DNA of 64,000 nucleotides. Source: Ichthyophis bannanicus. Its lineage: Eukaryota; Chordata; Amphibia; Gymnophiona; Ichthyophiidae. Shown here one piece after another: positions 21,789-31,685 of the stretch. Made by a program: the position numbers and the translations under genes. The stretch is from positions 54,410,955 through 54,474,954 of the forward strand of contig CM066032.1 in the NCBI GenBank assembly GCA_033557465.1, given 5' to 3'. Position 1 is the stretch's first letter. Each line of letters starts with the position of its first letter. Under the pieces are notes generated by a model, which had not been told where the DNA came from, made no database searches, and saw nothing but the letters and a program-made list of their open reading frames with translations.

Positions 21789-22179
21789 AACGTACGTGGC
21801 TAGGCACACTCCGAGGGTGTTTTTCTGACACCAATACTCAGCGTAACGAAAAACATGCCTCCTCTTTCCCTCTGTAATGTACAGGGTGATGCCTGGGACA
21901 GCCTTCTGCGTTAGGCACACTGGGGACTCAAACCCATGCTGCCTGTAACAGCGGTCAGTACCGTAACCATTGTGCTACAGCTCTGTTTCAGTGCTTTGTG
22001 TCTGTACGTCTTCTTACGTTTAACGCGCAGTGATGCGCCACGGCGCCCGGTAACGCTCGTTAATTTTTTTAACGCGCGTTAGTGGTGACGATGTACCGCC
22101 CATGTCCTTATTTGGGGTTTCTGTTACTACCGCGGCTCCTAACGCGAATTGCACTAACGCAGTTTAGTAAACATACCCC
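21789..22179 (-). repeat. G1 right terminal inverted repeat with tRNA-like promoter
   Basis: Reverse complement of the left arm. The B box (GGACTCAAACC on the plus strand, 21,924-21,934) and A box (CCATTGTGCTA, 21,967-21,977) lie on the minus strand, so the two arms' promoters point toward the element centre. Confidence 0.9.
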
Positions 22180-22260
22180 TAAATTCCTGCTGTTCCCGGA
22201 GATCACCTGTTACAGGTAAGTAACTATGCTTTCTGTTTCTATTTCTCCAGTATTGTACTG
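22180..22260 (+). mobile_element. DIRS right end
   Basis: CCTGCTGTTCCCGGAGATCA followed by CCTGTTACAGGTAAG. The first part is an imperfect reverse complement of the DIRS left end near 7,700. It follows G1 directly, so G1 and the L2 tail lie between this end and the recombinase remnant. Confidence 0.6.
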
Positions 22261-24139
22261 TAGGCAAAGTCTGGCTTCTTGAGGTTTCCAGTTCAGTTTG
22301 TCTGTCTGTGTTGCACGTTTGTGATGGAGTTCAGGTATTCTCTCCAGCTTGTTCCATTTTCCCTGTAGGAAGTGTACTGAGGCTCAAGCCAGTATAATAT
22401 CTGCACTGATGCCTTTTTATTTTATTTGTCGTTCACTGTTTTGAGATTTACGGTACTGGAAATAGTTAAAGAGATGGGTTTGTTGCTATGTGACATCTAC
22501 ATGCTAGTGCTGTTTTGGTAGAACAGGGTTGTTCAGGTGTTGCTTGGTTCATGCAGTTTTTTCTTGCAATCTCTTTATTGCCAGTTTAATGCTCACAGAT
22601 GTGCTTAATTTCATCCCAAGTCTAAAGTCTCCTCAGCTTCCTGTTTGCTTAGAAAGAAGTTGAAATTGTATTGGAGGTTTTTAGTATTTTCTGGAAAATC
22701 ATTTTTCTGTGTTCCAGGTTTACTGGTTGAGTCTCTGGTAGCTTTAGATTCTCTTGTAGACCTTCTGGGGTAGGGGATACGATGACCACATCTGCATCTA
22801 GCCTTTGATATCTGAGTCTTGGGCCAAGGATCTCTCCGGCACTGTGGGGAGATCACTGAAGAGGGAAGGGGCTCAGGCCACAATCCAGCTCAACCCTCGT
22901 TCTTCTCAAACACTCTCTGTCTGCAGGTTGTTTATCTTTACCATCCAAGTGATGGATCTAACTATATCATAAGATTGTCTCCTGACTCAAGTTTGCTGTA
23001 ATTTGAGGCAGAGACCAGGAAAGTAAAAAATCATGCAAATATTTTCCTAGAGCACTGTTTATTTTTTACTTTATTTAAGTGCATATATAAACTTCACAGC
23101 CAGCAAGCTGATCTAAGCAATGTACAGTGAAAATACACGTCATCCAGAAAACCTAAAAACAACATAAAATATATTACCACCTAAACCCCTCAACCCTGCT
23201 TCCCTCAAACAGTACCAAACTAGAGTATACCAAAAACCAGTGCATTTTTCCTAGCAAAAAAGGTATGGGTACTCATAAGCAGGGCTTTTTTCATTAATAC
23301 ATGAGGACCATAGGGCAATATTAGCAGGCAATGAAAAAGGTGCCATTACTCCATACCACTGCATACCCCCTCAAAAAAAGCCCTGTAAAACCCACTAATG
23401 GCCCATCCCCCCCCTCCTAGAATGTATTCCACAAAACTTGCTGAAAGCAATAGGCCTTTAACATTCTACAAAAATTGTCAAAATTGGTTTCAATCCTTAA
23501 GGTGGCTAGCAGATCACTCCACATTCCTGGGGCTGCCACTGAAAAAAGCCGAGGTCCAGGTTCTAGAAAACCTGGCATCATGCACAGAGGGAACTTCCAA
23601 CAAATGGGTTAGAGGACCACAGTTGGCAACCCAGGACATTGGGCAGGAGAACCTCTTTGAGATAACTAGGGAGACTCTCACAAAGTGCTCTTACAAGAAG
23701 ACAACAAATCTGGAACTGAAAGTGATAATAAACTCAATGCCAAAGCAGAGTACAGAACACGGGGGTCATGTGGATGGGTAAATAAATCTGTGGCTGCATT
23801 TTGAATTGTCCAGAGCGCCTGCAATATATACTGTATGTCTGTAGATAAAGATGTAGTCAGTGGTTCGGTGCTTTGGAAGGAATCCAATCTGATTTCAGTG
23901 CTGTTCCTTTCAACTTTTGGCGAGGATACTACAAAACAATTTGCTATTGTTACTGAACACATAGATCCCTCTGTAATTATCTGGGTTAGAGATATCTCCC
24001 TATTTATAAGCTGTGGGTTTTGGCCCTTTTTTATCATCCAGCTAGACCAGTCCAGATGAGTGGCTCATACTCCCTTGCCAGCAGGTGAAAGTAGACCTGA
24101 GTAACCTTCAGTGATGTCATCATTAGGTATATCTACTTG
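22261..24139. repeat. Unassigned stretch with LINE-like and DIRS-like scraps
   Basis: The segment AAGTCTGGCTTCTTGAGG near 22,266 matches similar text at about 8,862 and 11,950 in the hAT elements. A (TTTA)-like start near 23,057 followed by AACTTCACAGCCAGCAAGCTG suggests an antisense LINE 3' end, but no RT motifs are readable. CTAGACCAGTCCAGATGAG at 24,041 resembles the DIRS-end motif at 6,830. A short MITE sits at 23,280. No supported gene. Confidence 0.4.
23280..23385. mobile_element. 106-bp hAT-type MITE
   Basis: The ends CAGGGCTTTTTT and AAAAAAAGCCCTG are inverted repeats. The interior is short and non-coding. Flanks CTCATAAG and TAAAACCC do not match, so the 8-bp duplication is not confirmed. 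Confidence 0.65.
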
Positions 24140-24239
24140 TGCAGCAAGCAGAGTGGCCAGTATTATCAACAACAACATCCCCACCCTATACAGACCCAGA
24201 CACCTCACCCCAGTCATGTGCCACAAGCCTCCATTCACC

Positions 24240-24950
24240 AAGCCCTCACACCAATTGCTCAAAATTAGACCTACTACACAGCAACTATCTCCCAAACAGA
24301 AACAACCTCACCATCCAATCAAATGCTCCCTAATCAAAACCCGCTCAGACTACATACTCAACAGCAACACTGACCTTATGTTCATTACTGAATCATGGAT
24401 TTCTGCATGTTCTCCTTAACTAGATGCTCTCTCCCCTCCCCCATTATAAGCTCTTCAACTGCCCCAGAGCAAACAGAAAAGGAGGAGGTATCCTAATCAT
24501 GGCAAAGGAATATTTGAACTTCACCACACTCTAATCCCACTCAACTGAAGCACTCGACTGCCTCACAATCTCCAATAACAACTTCAACTTCACAATTTGC
24601 CTAACATACTGGACACCATCCTCAAGAACAGATGAGCTCGCCGACCTCCTAGATGCAGCCTGCACACACACTGCTTCCAACAAACACTTCCTCCTCCTTA
24701 GTGACATAAACTTCGCATCCATCTCAGATACGCAAGTTTCGACCTTCATCAGCACCATGGAAGCACTTCAATTGCACCAACTCATCAAAGAACCAACACA
24801 CTGCAAAGAAGCACCATTAGACCTTATATTTTCACCTAGAGATATCCCAACAACCCAGTTCAGTATTCAAATCGATCCAATCCCTTGGTCCAACCATGCA
24901 ATGATATCTTTCATCCTACCATCAGGATTTCTCACCTCTCATCTCCCATA
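24240..24950 (+). pseudogene. L2 ORF2 endonuclease domain, broken
   Basis: Readable motifs: NSNTDLMFITESW (about 24,360-24,400, with the catalytic Glu), YKLFNCPRANRKGGGILIMA (about 24,446-24,505), LLLSDINFASI (about 24,690, where D-N of the usual GDFN/SDIN box remains) and NHAMISFIL (about 24,893, position of the SDH box; the D is replaced). The frame changes near 24,418 and 24,535. Without the final Asp-His pair the domain would be inactive. Confidence 0.75.
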
Positions 24951-25499
24951 ACCACAACCAAGCACACGTTGCTTCAGATCTTTCAACAAGGAAACCTTCC
25001 TGGATGACGTCTTCCCACACCTGGACCCTGACACCCAAGACCTGGACAGCATAATCCACTCCTGGAACACAGTGATATCCAACGCTGCCATCTTCACACC
25101 ACAACATCCAACAACCCTCTCAAGACACTCACAACCACTTTGGAACTCTCATAAAATCAGAGGCAGATGACAGTTCAGGACTATCAAAAGAAAATGGAAA
25201 AAGACACAAAACAGACAAATCAAAGAACAATCCAGCTCCAAACTGACAGAATACTGCAGTGTTATCCAAAGCAGCAAAAAGAATACTACGCTAACATAAT
25301 TAAAAAATCTCTAAACTGGCCCAGAGAGCTATTCTCCATAGTCTCCTCCCTTACAAAAGACCCTAATACAATGAACTCCAAAACACACTCCACCCACAGA
25401 CTATGGCGACCTACTTACACAGCAAACACTCCTCTGCAACTCCCCACCCCTCTGCCTCACCTCACTCACAGGATGATCCAACCCATGCTCACAGATGGG

Positions 25500-26440
25500 A
25501 CACCTTCAGACTGATCTCAACCTGGGAGCTCACAAACATCATCAAAGATATCAATACCACCACCTCACCACTTGACCCATGCCCGGTTTCCTGGATAAAA
25601 CTACTTTGAACAGAGCTCTCCACAACAATAAGGAAGATCATCCACATCTCTCTCCAGCAAAGATAACTACCTCCTGCTCTAAAACAAGCCTCTATCAGAC
25701 CTATCCTCAGGAACCCTTCTCTAGACCAATTAGATCCAAGCTCATACCACCCCATAGCAAGCATCCCTTTCCTAGAAAAAGTAAAAGAAAAAACTGTACA
25801 ATGCCAGCTCCAGGATTATGTCGACACCCACGCACCCCTCAACCCCCAACAATACAGCTTCCGCCCCCAACATGGTGTCGATACTCTCTTCACTGCACTC
25901 TTCGACACACTAATCAAGGGTCTCAAAAGACCACATCAAGGTTATGCAATTATATTCCTTGACATCAGTGCAGCTTTTGATTCCATCTCACATAAAACAC
26001 TACTCACCAGGTGAATAACATTGGCCTCCGAAACAGCACCCTAAATTGGTTCTCTTCATACCTCACTGACAGACAACTTCAGGTAAAAATTGGCTTCCAA
26101 AAAGCCAACCAGTTCAGTTTAAACCAAGGTGTACCCCAAGGATCAACCCTGTCAGTGCTCCTTTTCAACATTTACATTCAACCAATCTGCGATCTACTCA
26201 GAATATTCAATATGCATTTTCACCTCTATGCAGATGACATCATGTTCTACACACCCTTTCATATCCTAACTCTGGACTTCTCCTCCATCTCTGACTGCTT
26301 TGCAGCCCTCACCAACCTCCTCGAAAGCTTGAACTTAATAGTAAACAGCAACAAAACTGAGGCTGCACTAATCACAAGAGACACCTCCTTCACTTCACCA
26401 GAAAGTTAATACTCCACTTTACTGAAATCACAATTTAAAA
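25500..26440 (+). pseudogene. L2 ORF2 reverse transcriptase, broken
   Basis: RT blocks in order: TTSPLDPCPVSWIK (about 25,558), PQQYSFRPQHGVDTLFTAL (about 25,845), YAIIFLDISAAFDSISH (about 25,940, first catalytic Asp), LNWFSSYLTDRQLQV (about 26,043), NQGVPQGSTLSVLLFNIYI (about 26,125) and LYADDIMFY (about 26,224, catalytic box intact). Frames shift near 25,700 and 26,010. The frame after the catalytic box runs to 26,409. Confidence 0.85.
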
Positions 26441-27240
26441 AATGCAATCAAATACCTAGGCATAACTCTTGACAAGAATTTCAACATGCACTCCCACATC
26501 AAGAAAACAGTCAACACCACATTCCTCAAAATGAAATCACTCCAACACCTTTGACCTCTTCTCCACCACGATTACAGAACTGTATTCCAATCTATCATAA
26601 CGCCCCACCTAACTATGGCAAAATCCTATATCAAGGGCTCCAAAAAAACCACACTCTCTACCCCCTCCAACTAGCTCAAAACGCTGTAGCCAGAATACTA
26701 ACAGCATGTCAAGATACCAGGATATCACCCCCTCCCTCAAGAGCCTACACTGGTTACCACTAGGACAGAGGATAAAACACAAGGTTATAACAACAACACA
26801 CAAAATCCTGCACAACCTATCAGCCCCCTGGTCAGAAAAGTCCCTACAACTAGGGAAAGAAGATCAACGACCCAAAACCTCCTAATCATCCCTCCACTCA
26901 AGACAAAGTGCACTCAGCAAACAAACAATAGAGTCTTTATCCTCTTCACCCCCTCAATCTGGAAGTCACTCCTGGTGCCCATAAGATTTGCACAGACAAC
27001 TTAAGACCTCAAGAAGCTACTAGAGACACACCTCTTCATTGAGTACCACGGCACCAATGAAACCACGCAACTTACCAGCAAAGGATCACCACCCCCTCCT
27101 GTAAAATAACTTACCCACATTTCTGTTAACTCCAAGTTTTGCCTCCCATGCGTTCTCTGTAACTGTTTCTCAATGAGACGGTTAATTGTAAACCGCTTTG
27201 GTCTTAAGATGGTATAGAAAATCTGTTAAATAAATAAATG

Positions 27241-27521
27241 TGGTTCGGCACACATGGCCTGACATTTCCGAACTGCCAAAGTTATGTCAGAAGCGGCAGG
27301 CCATGTATGCCAAAGCACATGGTCTGCCTCCAAGCCGAGCCATGCCCCCCCCCCCCCAATCCTGCTGCCAGAATCAGCAGTAGCATGGCTTAGCACAGGG
27401 GTGGGGGGGGGGGGGCCAGCGTGCAGGGGCATTAGAATGGCTGGGGGGTGGCATGGCTCGGGGGTGGGTGGCATGGCCGAGGCTTCTGCTTAGGGAGGCA
27501 GAAACCCTTGGGCCAGCCCTG
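27241..27521 (+). mobile_element. hAT-type 3' end inserted in CR1 tail
   Basis: The right end GGGCCAGCCCTG is a hAT-style terminus. GTCATAAG, the next 8 bases, is where the antisense CR1 tail resumes, so it is the likely 8-bp duplication. The left partner end is not seen; the L2 element abuts on the left. The interior has poly-C (about 27,344) and poly-G (about 27,401) runs and TGGCATGGCT repeats. Confidence 0.5.
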
Positions 27522-28215
27522 GTCATAAGTACCTGTCAGGTTCCGAAAAGGTGTTTGGACTCCATGCTGCTTATCCCAGTAGTAAGCAATGGATTTCCTG
27601 GGCCCTCTGTAACAATGGTGTATGGATCTTTCCTCCAGGAATTTATCCAAGCCTTTTTTAGACCCAGCTACACTAACAGCTTTTGTGATCTTCTGGTAAT
27701 GAATTCCAGAGTTTGGTTACATGTTGAGTGAAAAAAATATTTTTTCCAATTAGTTTTAAATGTGCTACATTTAAGCTTCATTGTGTGTCCTTTAGTTTTG
27801 ATACCTTTTGAAGGAGTAAACAACCAATTAATGTTTATTCCCATTTCACTCCACTCCTTTTTTATAGATTTTTTATTTAGACAGTTTTGTATGCCACCTT
27901 ATCCTTCAATAAAAGTGGTCACAACACAATTGGAGGATACATCTAACATAGGGGAATATGAGACACATACTCTAACACAGAACACGGGCAATAGAGGGTT
28001 AAGTGGCTTGCCCAAGACCACAAGGAGCACCTGTGGGACTAAAAACCCCAGTCTTTCTGGCCCAAGGTTGCTGTCCTCTAGTGGGATTTTGAACCCCTGA
28101 CCTTCCAGGCTGAAGTAACTTGGCCCAACCACTAAGTCACTCACCCACTCAATCATGCCTGCCCCCTGAGCTGTCTTTTTTCCATGTTGAAGAGCCCTAA
28201 CCTTTTAAGTGGTAT
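27522..28215 (-). mobile_element. CR1 copy-1-family 3' fragment, antisense, with SINE
   Basis: On the minus strand this reads LKRLGLFNMEKRQLRG, then a SINE and a tail-like insertion, then post-RT text near FHSTCNQTLEF and LDKFLEERSIHHCYRG (27,600-27,650), and the CR1 3' UTR up to ACAGGTACTTATGAC. It is the same family as copy 1. The SINE (about 27,985-28,150) has the head CACTAGAGGACAGCAACC on the minus strand. An L2-like tail remnant (TTTTATTTAGACAG, ATGCCACCTTATCC) lies at about 27,860-27,960. Confidence 0.75.
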
Positions 28216-28869
28216 GTCTACTAAAGGGTGTTAAGGTATGTAAACGGGGGCACTGGGTGAGAATGTCCACAGTCTTGGCAAAGGCAAATATTAATATGAC
28301 TTGCAAAGGATTGTGGGAAATGTAGTCCATTCATACCAGAATCAGCCGTTCACAATAAATTAGTTGTGCTTGCTCGAGTGTTTAAGCAAAGAAAATATAT
28401 TTTATTTATGGGGTTATTTCTCCCAACACAGATTTGCTTGGTAGCACAGAAAGGATACTTGCTTTCAGTATTATACTTAGAAAAACAAAATCAGGAAAAA
28501 CAACAAATGAACTTCTTAAGCAATCAAATCAAATCATAAAGACCTTGATGGGAACAGAAAGGTCTTTTCTGTAGGCTCCTGCTAATATCTTTTTAGCAGT
28601 GCTTCAAAAACAAACAAAACCCACAAAGTAATGAAAAACTGTTCTTTTTCAAGGCTAACTTCTGGTATTTTCACACACACCCAGAAGTGTCTCTTCAGAG
28701 CTCACAGGCAATTAGGCAAGGCTCAATTGCTAACAATTAACCAGCTGCAAACCTCTTGGCTGGTTTACTTTCTAAACATGGCTCAAATCCTGCTCAAAAG
28801 CTTTTCTGAGTAGATCAAAGAACAAGTTTATATTTCTTTGTGATGGTTGTTGTACTTTGTAAAAGTATA
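28216..28869 (-). other. Non-repetitive-looking AT-rich stretch downstream of the minus-strand frame
   Basis: I find no match to other repeats of this window. Reading the minus strand it follows the stop codon of the frame at 28,870-29,637 and contains AATAAA at about 28,397-28,402, so it could be a 3' UTR with a polyadenylation signal. The left edge at about 28,216 abuts the CR1 fragment. It could equally be part of an unrecognised LTR element. Confidence 0.35.
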
Positions 28870-29637
28870 TTACCACAGAAGTTTAGACAGAGAGCAATCC
28901 ATGTATTCACACTGCTCATTTACAATATCCCCTTCTTCTTCAACTATCATAGAATCAATATCATGGATTGGCACAGAGGAATTTCTTAATGGAGCATTCT
29001 CAGAACAATACTTGTTTCCCTGTTGTCTTCCAAGTGAATAGCTAGGGCATAGATCAGTGTTCATACCTGAGCTTCCATTGCTGTTAGGGTTCCTCTCTAA
29101 ATATTCTGGCCAGTATGTAGTCCAGTTTTTATGTCCAGCCTTCCAATCAAGATCCCTGGACACTGGGTCTTTCTTCACATACCTTCTTGCACTGGTCTTA
29201 GGGCCCCTTCCAAATGCAGCCGTCTCCCTCACAGGTCCCTTCCGGGGATTCCTGGCTCTGCAACCCCACTCCTCTGGTTTCCTCCAGTCCAATGGAGTAT
29301 GCTTGCCTCTGGAATGCCTCCCAGCACACGTACTGCTATGGACTCCTTTAGACCTCCAAGATGCTTCTCTCTTCTTTCTTCTAAAGTGTTTCTTGCTCTC
29401 TCTGTCCTTGAGCTCTGGCTTCTGCTGCCTCTGCTCCTGCTGAAGATGGTGATGATCATGAAGATTCTGCTGATGATGCTGTGTAGAATAAGCTTTACTT
29501 TTAACCTGTTTAGAGGGCTGCTCCACCCTAGCACAGCGCAGCTGTGCTGAATCAAGCCCTGCCCTTGGAGATGAGTGCTTGGGGATTACCTCATAGTTCT
29601 CCTGATTGAACACACGTTTTCCCACTTCAGCTCTTCT
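28870..29637 (-). CDS. Unidentified basic protein frame, about 255 codons
   Basis: This is the only long frame here that I cannot assign to a transposon. The open frame extends upstream to 29,847, but beyond about 29,638 it is hAT sequence by chance open, so the likely coding part begins near RAEVGKRVFNQENYEV. The protein has a Gln/His-rich stretch (HHQQNLHDHHHLQQEQRQQ), a very basic middle (KKHFRRKKREASWRSKG), WRKPEEWGCRARNPRKGP and an acidic C-terminus (HDIDSMIVEEEGDIVNEQCE). CTTCCACTAG just before it could be a splice acceptor, so a terminal exon is possible. A retroelement gag-like ORF or a retrocopy is equally possible. There is no start codon I trust. Confidence 0.35.
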   Translation of the reverse strand, partial: RRAEVGKRVFNQENYEVIPKHSSPRAGLDSAQLRCARVEQPSKQVKSKAYSTQHHQQNLHDHHHLQQEQRQQKPELKDRESKKHFRRKKREASWRSKGVHSSTCAGRHSRGKHTPLDWRKPEEWGCRARNPRKGPVRETAAFGRGPKTSARRYVKKDPVSRDLDWKAGHKNWTTYWPEYLERNPNSNGSSGMNTDLCPSYSLGRQQGNKYCSENAPLRNSSVPIHDIDSMIVEEEGDIVNEQCEYMDCSLSKLLW

Positions 29638-29639
29638 AG

Positions 29640-30077
29640 TGGAAGGGTGAAATTTAAATGGATGATAAAGGAATAAGGAAAGAATTGGGGGAAAGAGCAA
29701 AAGGGAAACAATCAGTATGTTAAAGCAGAAATAGAGAGAGAATGGAAAACATCTAAAAGAGAAGAAAGGACAAATGGATAGCTCGCAGAAGACACGAAGA
29801 AACCAGAAGAAAGTGACTGGAGCAATTGCAACTGAAAAAATGCCCAAACAGAAGGTAGAAAAATACTTTTTATTTTGAATTTATTAACTGGAATATGTCT
29901 TTTTTAATGTATTTCTTGAATTCCGATGCTGATTTTGTCCCTGTTGCCTCTTTATGTCAGGCAATTCTATACATCTATTGCCATTTCTGTTTTGGTAAGT
30001 TGATCTCGTTTTTATTTTTTCTGGGGGCCCACAATTTTTGTTGGCGTAGGGCCTCACTCAAGGTAAATCCGGCCCTG
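29640..30077 (+). mobile_element. hAT-C, 3' half
   Basis: Same family as hAT-B: it aligns with about 11,605-11,870 (CAGAAGACACGAAG, AGCAATTGCA, AGGTAGAAAAATA) and with the terminal 75 bp, ending AAATCCGGCCCTG. The next 8 bases are CATTAACC. The left edge stops abruptly at the unidentified frame. Its missing 5' half is at 36,526-36,746 in the opposite orientation with the same 8-bp duplication. Confidence 0.9.
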
Positions 30078-30354
30078 CATTAACCCCACGCCTGATGGCA
30101 AACGGGCACCCTCCAGGGCAGTCAATGCAGATCTGTATGCATCACAAAGCACACTGGCAAACAGGCAGTAGGCCTGGAAAATCTCAGCTGCCCCTAACCA
30201 TAATCTTTGTCAGTTGATCAGACACTCTGAAGTGTTATGCATGAAAGTGTACTGTATCTCATATCATGTTATTATTTTAATCCTTATATGATGTCATATT
30301 AAAGCAACAGGTCTCAGACTTGTTAGGCATTGTAAACATTCAGATTTTTGTATG

Positions 30355-30950
30355 TTGTTGTTGTTAAGTGCCGTCGAGTCGGAGTCGACTCATGGCGACC
30401 CTCTGGATAGCTATCCTAAATTGTGTTCGATCTTCAGTCAGGCGGCTCATTGTTGACAGACTGGTACCCGTAGCTGCTGTTATTGTATCGATCCATCTCA
30501 TTGCTGGTCTTCCTCTTTTGCATTGACCTTCTATCTTGCCAAGCATGATGTCTTTCCCTAATGATCTCTCTCTCCGCATGATGTGTCCAAAGTATGAAAG
30601 TCGAAGTCTTGTCATCTCAGCTTCTAAAGAAAGCTTAGGTTTGATCTCCTCTAGTACAGACTGGTTTGTTCTTCAGGCAGTCCATGGTATACACAGTATT
30701 CGCCGCCAGCACCATAATTCAAAGGCATCAATTTTCTTCCTGTCTATCTTTTTCACTGTCCAGCTTTCACATCCATATGATGTTATTGAAAATACCATGG
30801 CTTGAACAAGTCGAATCTTTGTATGGAGAGAGACATCTCTGCTCTTGAGAATCTTATCTAGGTCTTTCATAGCCATTCTGCCAAGAGCAATGCGTCGTCT
30901 GATTTCTTGACTGATTGATTTTTGTATAGTTTCTGAATAATGCCCTAACT
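30355..30950 (-). pseudogene. RTE/BovB-type LINE 3' fragment, antisense
   Basis: The minus strand encodes the RTE C-terminus: MAMKDLDKILKSRDVSLHTK, AMVFSITSYGCESWTVKK, FELWCWRRIL, LSYFGHIMRRERSLGKDIML and RWIDTITA. The 3' end is a GTTGTTGTTAAGTGCCGTCG-type terminus (30,355-30,395 on the plus strand) with short trinucleotide repeats. It is 5'-truncated within the RT C-terminal domain. A sister copy lies at 39,424-40,010. Confidence 0.85.
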
Positions 30951-30984
30951 CACATCAATGACCTCGTTCTTATGTGATAGTTGC

Positions 30985-31685
30985 TTAAGATCAATTGTTT
31001 ATTTATTTATTTTATTTTTATTTATTTAACTGCATTTATATACCGCTTTTCACCGGGTCAAAGCGGTGTAACATATAACAAAAGGGGGGGGGCAATACTT
31101 TAAAGGGTAGGGCCGTCACCAGGGGGCAACATTTATAGATTTGGGGTGGACATAGACATGTACGCTTCTGCTGTATCTAAGTATTAGTTCATGCGGATAG
31201 GGTGGTTTTTCTGTTCAGAGATGTTCGCAGAATAGGATTGTTTTCAGCTGTTTCTTGAATGATGTGATGTCAGCGTTGTTCCTGATGTGGTTTGGCAGAG
31301 AGTTCCAGAGGGATGGAGCATAAAGTTCGAAAGCTCTGTTGCAGGTCCGTTGTGTGGATTTGGTTCTTTTGTGGGGGACGACGATGGAGTTATTGAAGGA
31401 TTGTCTGGTTGGTCTGCTGTGGGATGGGCGAGGCAGTAGGGGGTGGAGTGAGGTGTTCCGTGTTTGGTGGATAGTCTTGTGGGTGAGTAGGATAGCTTTG
31501 TACTTGATTCTTGCTTCAAGTGCAAGGATGTGGAGGTCTCTTAGGATTGGGGTGATGTGATCCCATTTTTTCGCATTCTGAATAATCCTTGCTGTAGTAT
31601 TTAAGGCATTTCGGAGGGGGTTGGTTTGTGAGGCAGGAAGTCCATTAAATTGAAAGTTAGAACAGTGCTTAGCTTTCAGTGTCGT
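30985..31685 (-). mobile_element. L2-type LINE 3' fragment, antisense
   Basis: The (TTTA)n tail and the ATACCGCTTTTCACC...AAAGCGGT hairpin lie at the left end. Further right the minus strand encodes an L2 C-terminus (RNRAFELYAPSLWNSLPNHI-type text at about 31,260-31,340, and HKTIHQTRNT further right). It is 5'-truncated near the RT thumb. It is inserted into G2. Confidence 0.8.

Larger units (their letters stand above)
18538..22179. mobile_element. G1: 3.6-kb GGGGTATG-ended element with about 390-bp inverted repeats
   Basis: The left end is TTA|GGGGTATGTTTACTAAA and the right end is TTTAGTAAACATACCCC|TAA. The terminal 394 and 391 bp are nearly identical inverted copies. Inside, in order: a GC-rich arm, a tRNA-like module (about 19,595-19,690), a palindromic hAT MITE (19,833-20,025), and several modules also seen in antisense order in G2 and the 40-51 kb block. 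A 24-bp repeat array lies next to the right arm. No transposase is visible. The 3-bp flanks TTA and TAA are not identical, so the target duplication for this copy is unsure (TA or a mutated TWA). It is inserted in the DIRS 3' region. Confidence 0.8.
7681..22260 (+). mobile_element. DIRS-type tyrosine-recombinase retrotransposon, heavily interrupted
   Basis: The element is identified by a DIRS-style RT (YLDDWLI), an RNase H and a tyrosine recombinase in the usual order. Its left end near 7,681 (ATCTCCAGGAACAAGCAGGAAT) is the imperfect reverse complement of its right end near 22,186-22,215 (CCTGCTGTTCCCGGAGAT), as expected for inverted terminal repeats. The element pieces are about 7,681-7,778, 12,794-16,240, 16,531-17,370, 17,590-18,107 and 22,180-22,260, which add up to about 5 kb, a normal DIRS length. 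Everything between is later insertion: a hAT inside a hAT, three SINEs, an L2 tail and element G1. All ORFs are degenerate. Confidence 0.8.
24140..27240 (+). mobile_element. L2-type LINE, ORF2 plus 3' tail
   Basis: This has an endonuclease, an RT and the C-terminal L2 ORF2 region in order, then a 3' end AAACCGCTTTGGTCTTAAG and (TAAA)n. The codon style is A/C-rich, unlike the CR1 copies. Many stops and frameshifts are present. The tail hairpin (AACCGC...GGTATAGA) links it to the many orphan L2-like tails and to the type 1 SINE. The 5' end is approximate; no ORF1 is seen. Confidence 0.88.

Noticed and set aside
21567..21920. Long open frames on both strands rich in CVGTCDFT or HVPTHVKS repeats
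   Set aside because: They come from the 24-bp tandem repeat, whose period is a multiple of three, plus the terminal inverted repeat. No conserved protein is implied.
24111..24419. Host gene exon at the start of the L2 element
   Set aside because: The translation leads directly into the L2 endonuclease motif DLMFITESW, so it belongs to the LINE.
23280..27521. Possible single hAT running from CAGGGC at 23,280 to GCCCTG at 27,521, since the flanks CTCATAAG and GTCATAAG match at 7 of 8 bases
   Set aside because: The inner sequences of the two ends are unrelated (CTTTTTT versus TGGCCC), the first end has its own partner at 23,385, and the right flank is explained by the CR1 tail sequence. I treat the match as coincidence.
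29640..29847. Upstream N-terminal part of the open frame on the minus strand, with hydrophobic FFSFRCFPFSLYFCF text resembling a signal or membrane segment
   Set aside because: This part is hAT sequence that also occurs at about 11,610-11,800 in hAT-B, where it is not part of such a protein. It is open by chance.
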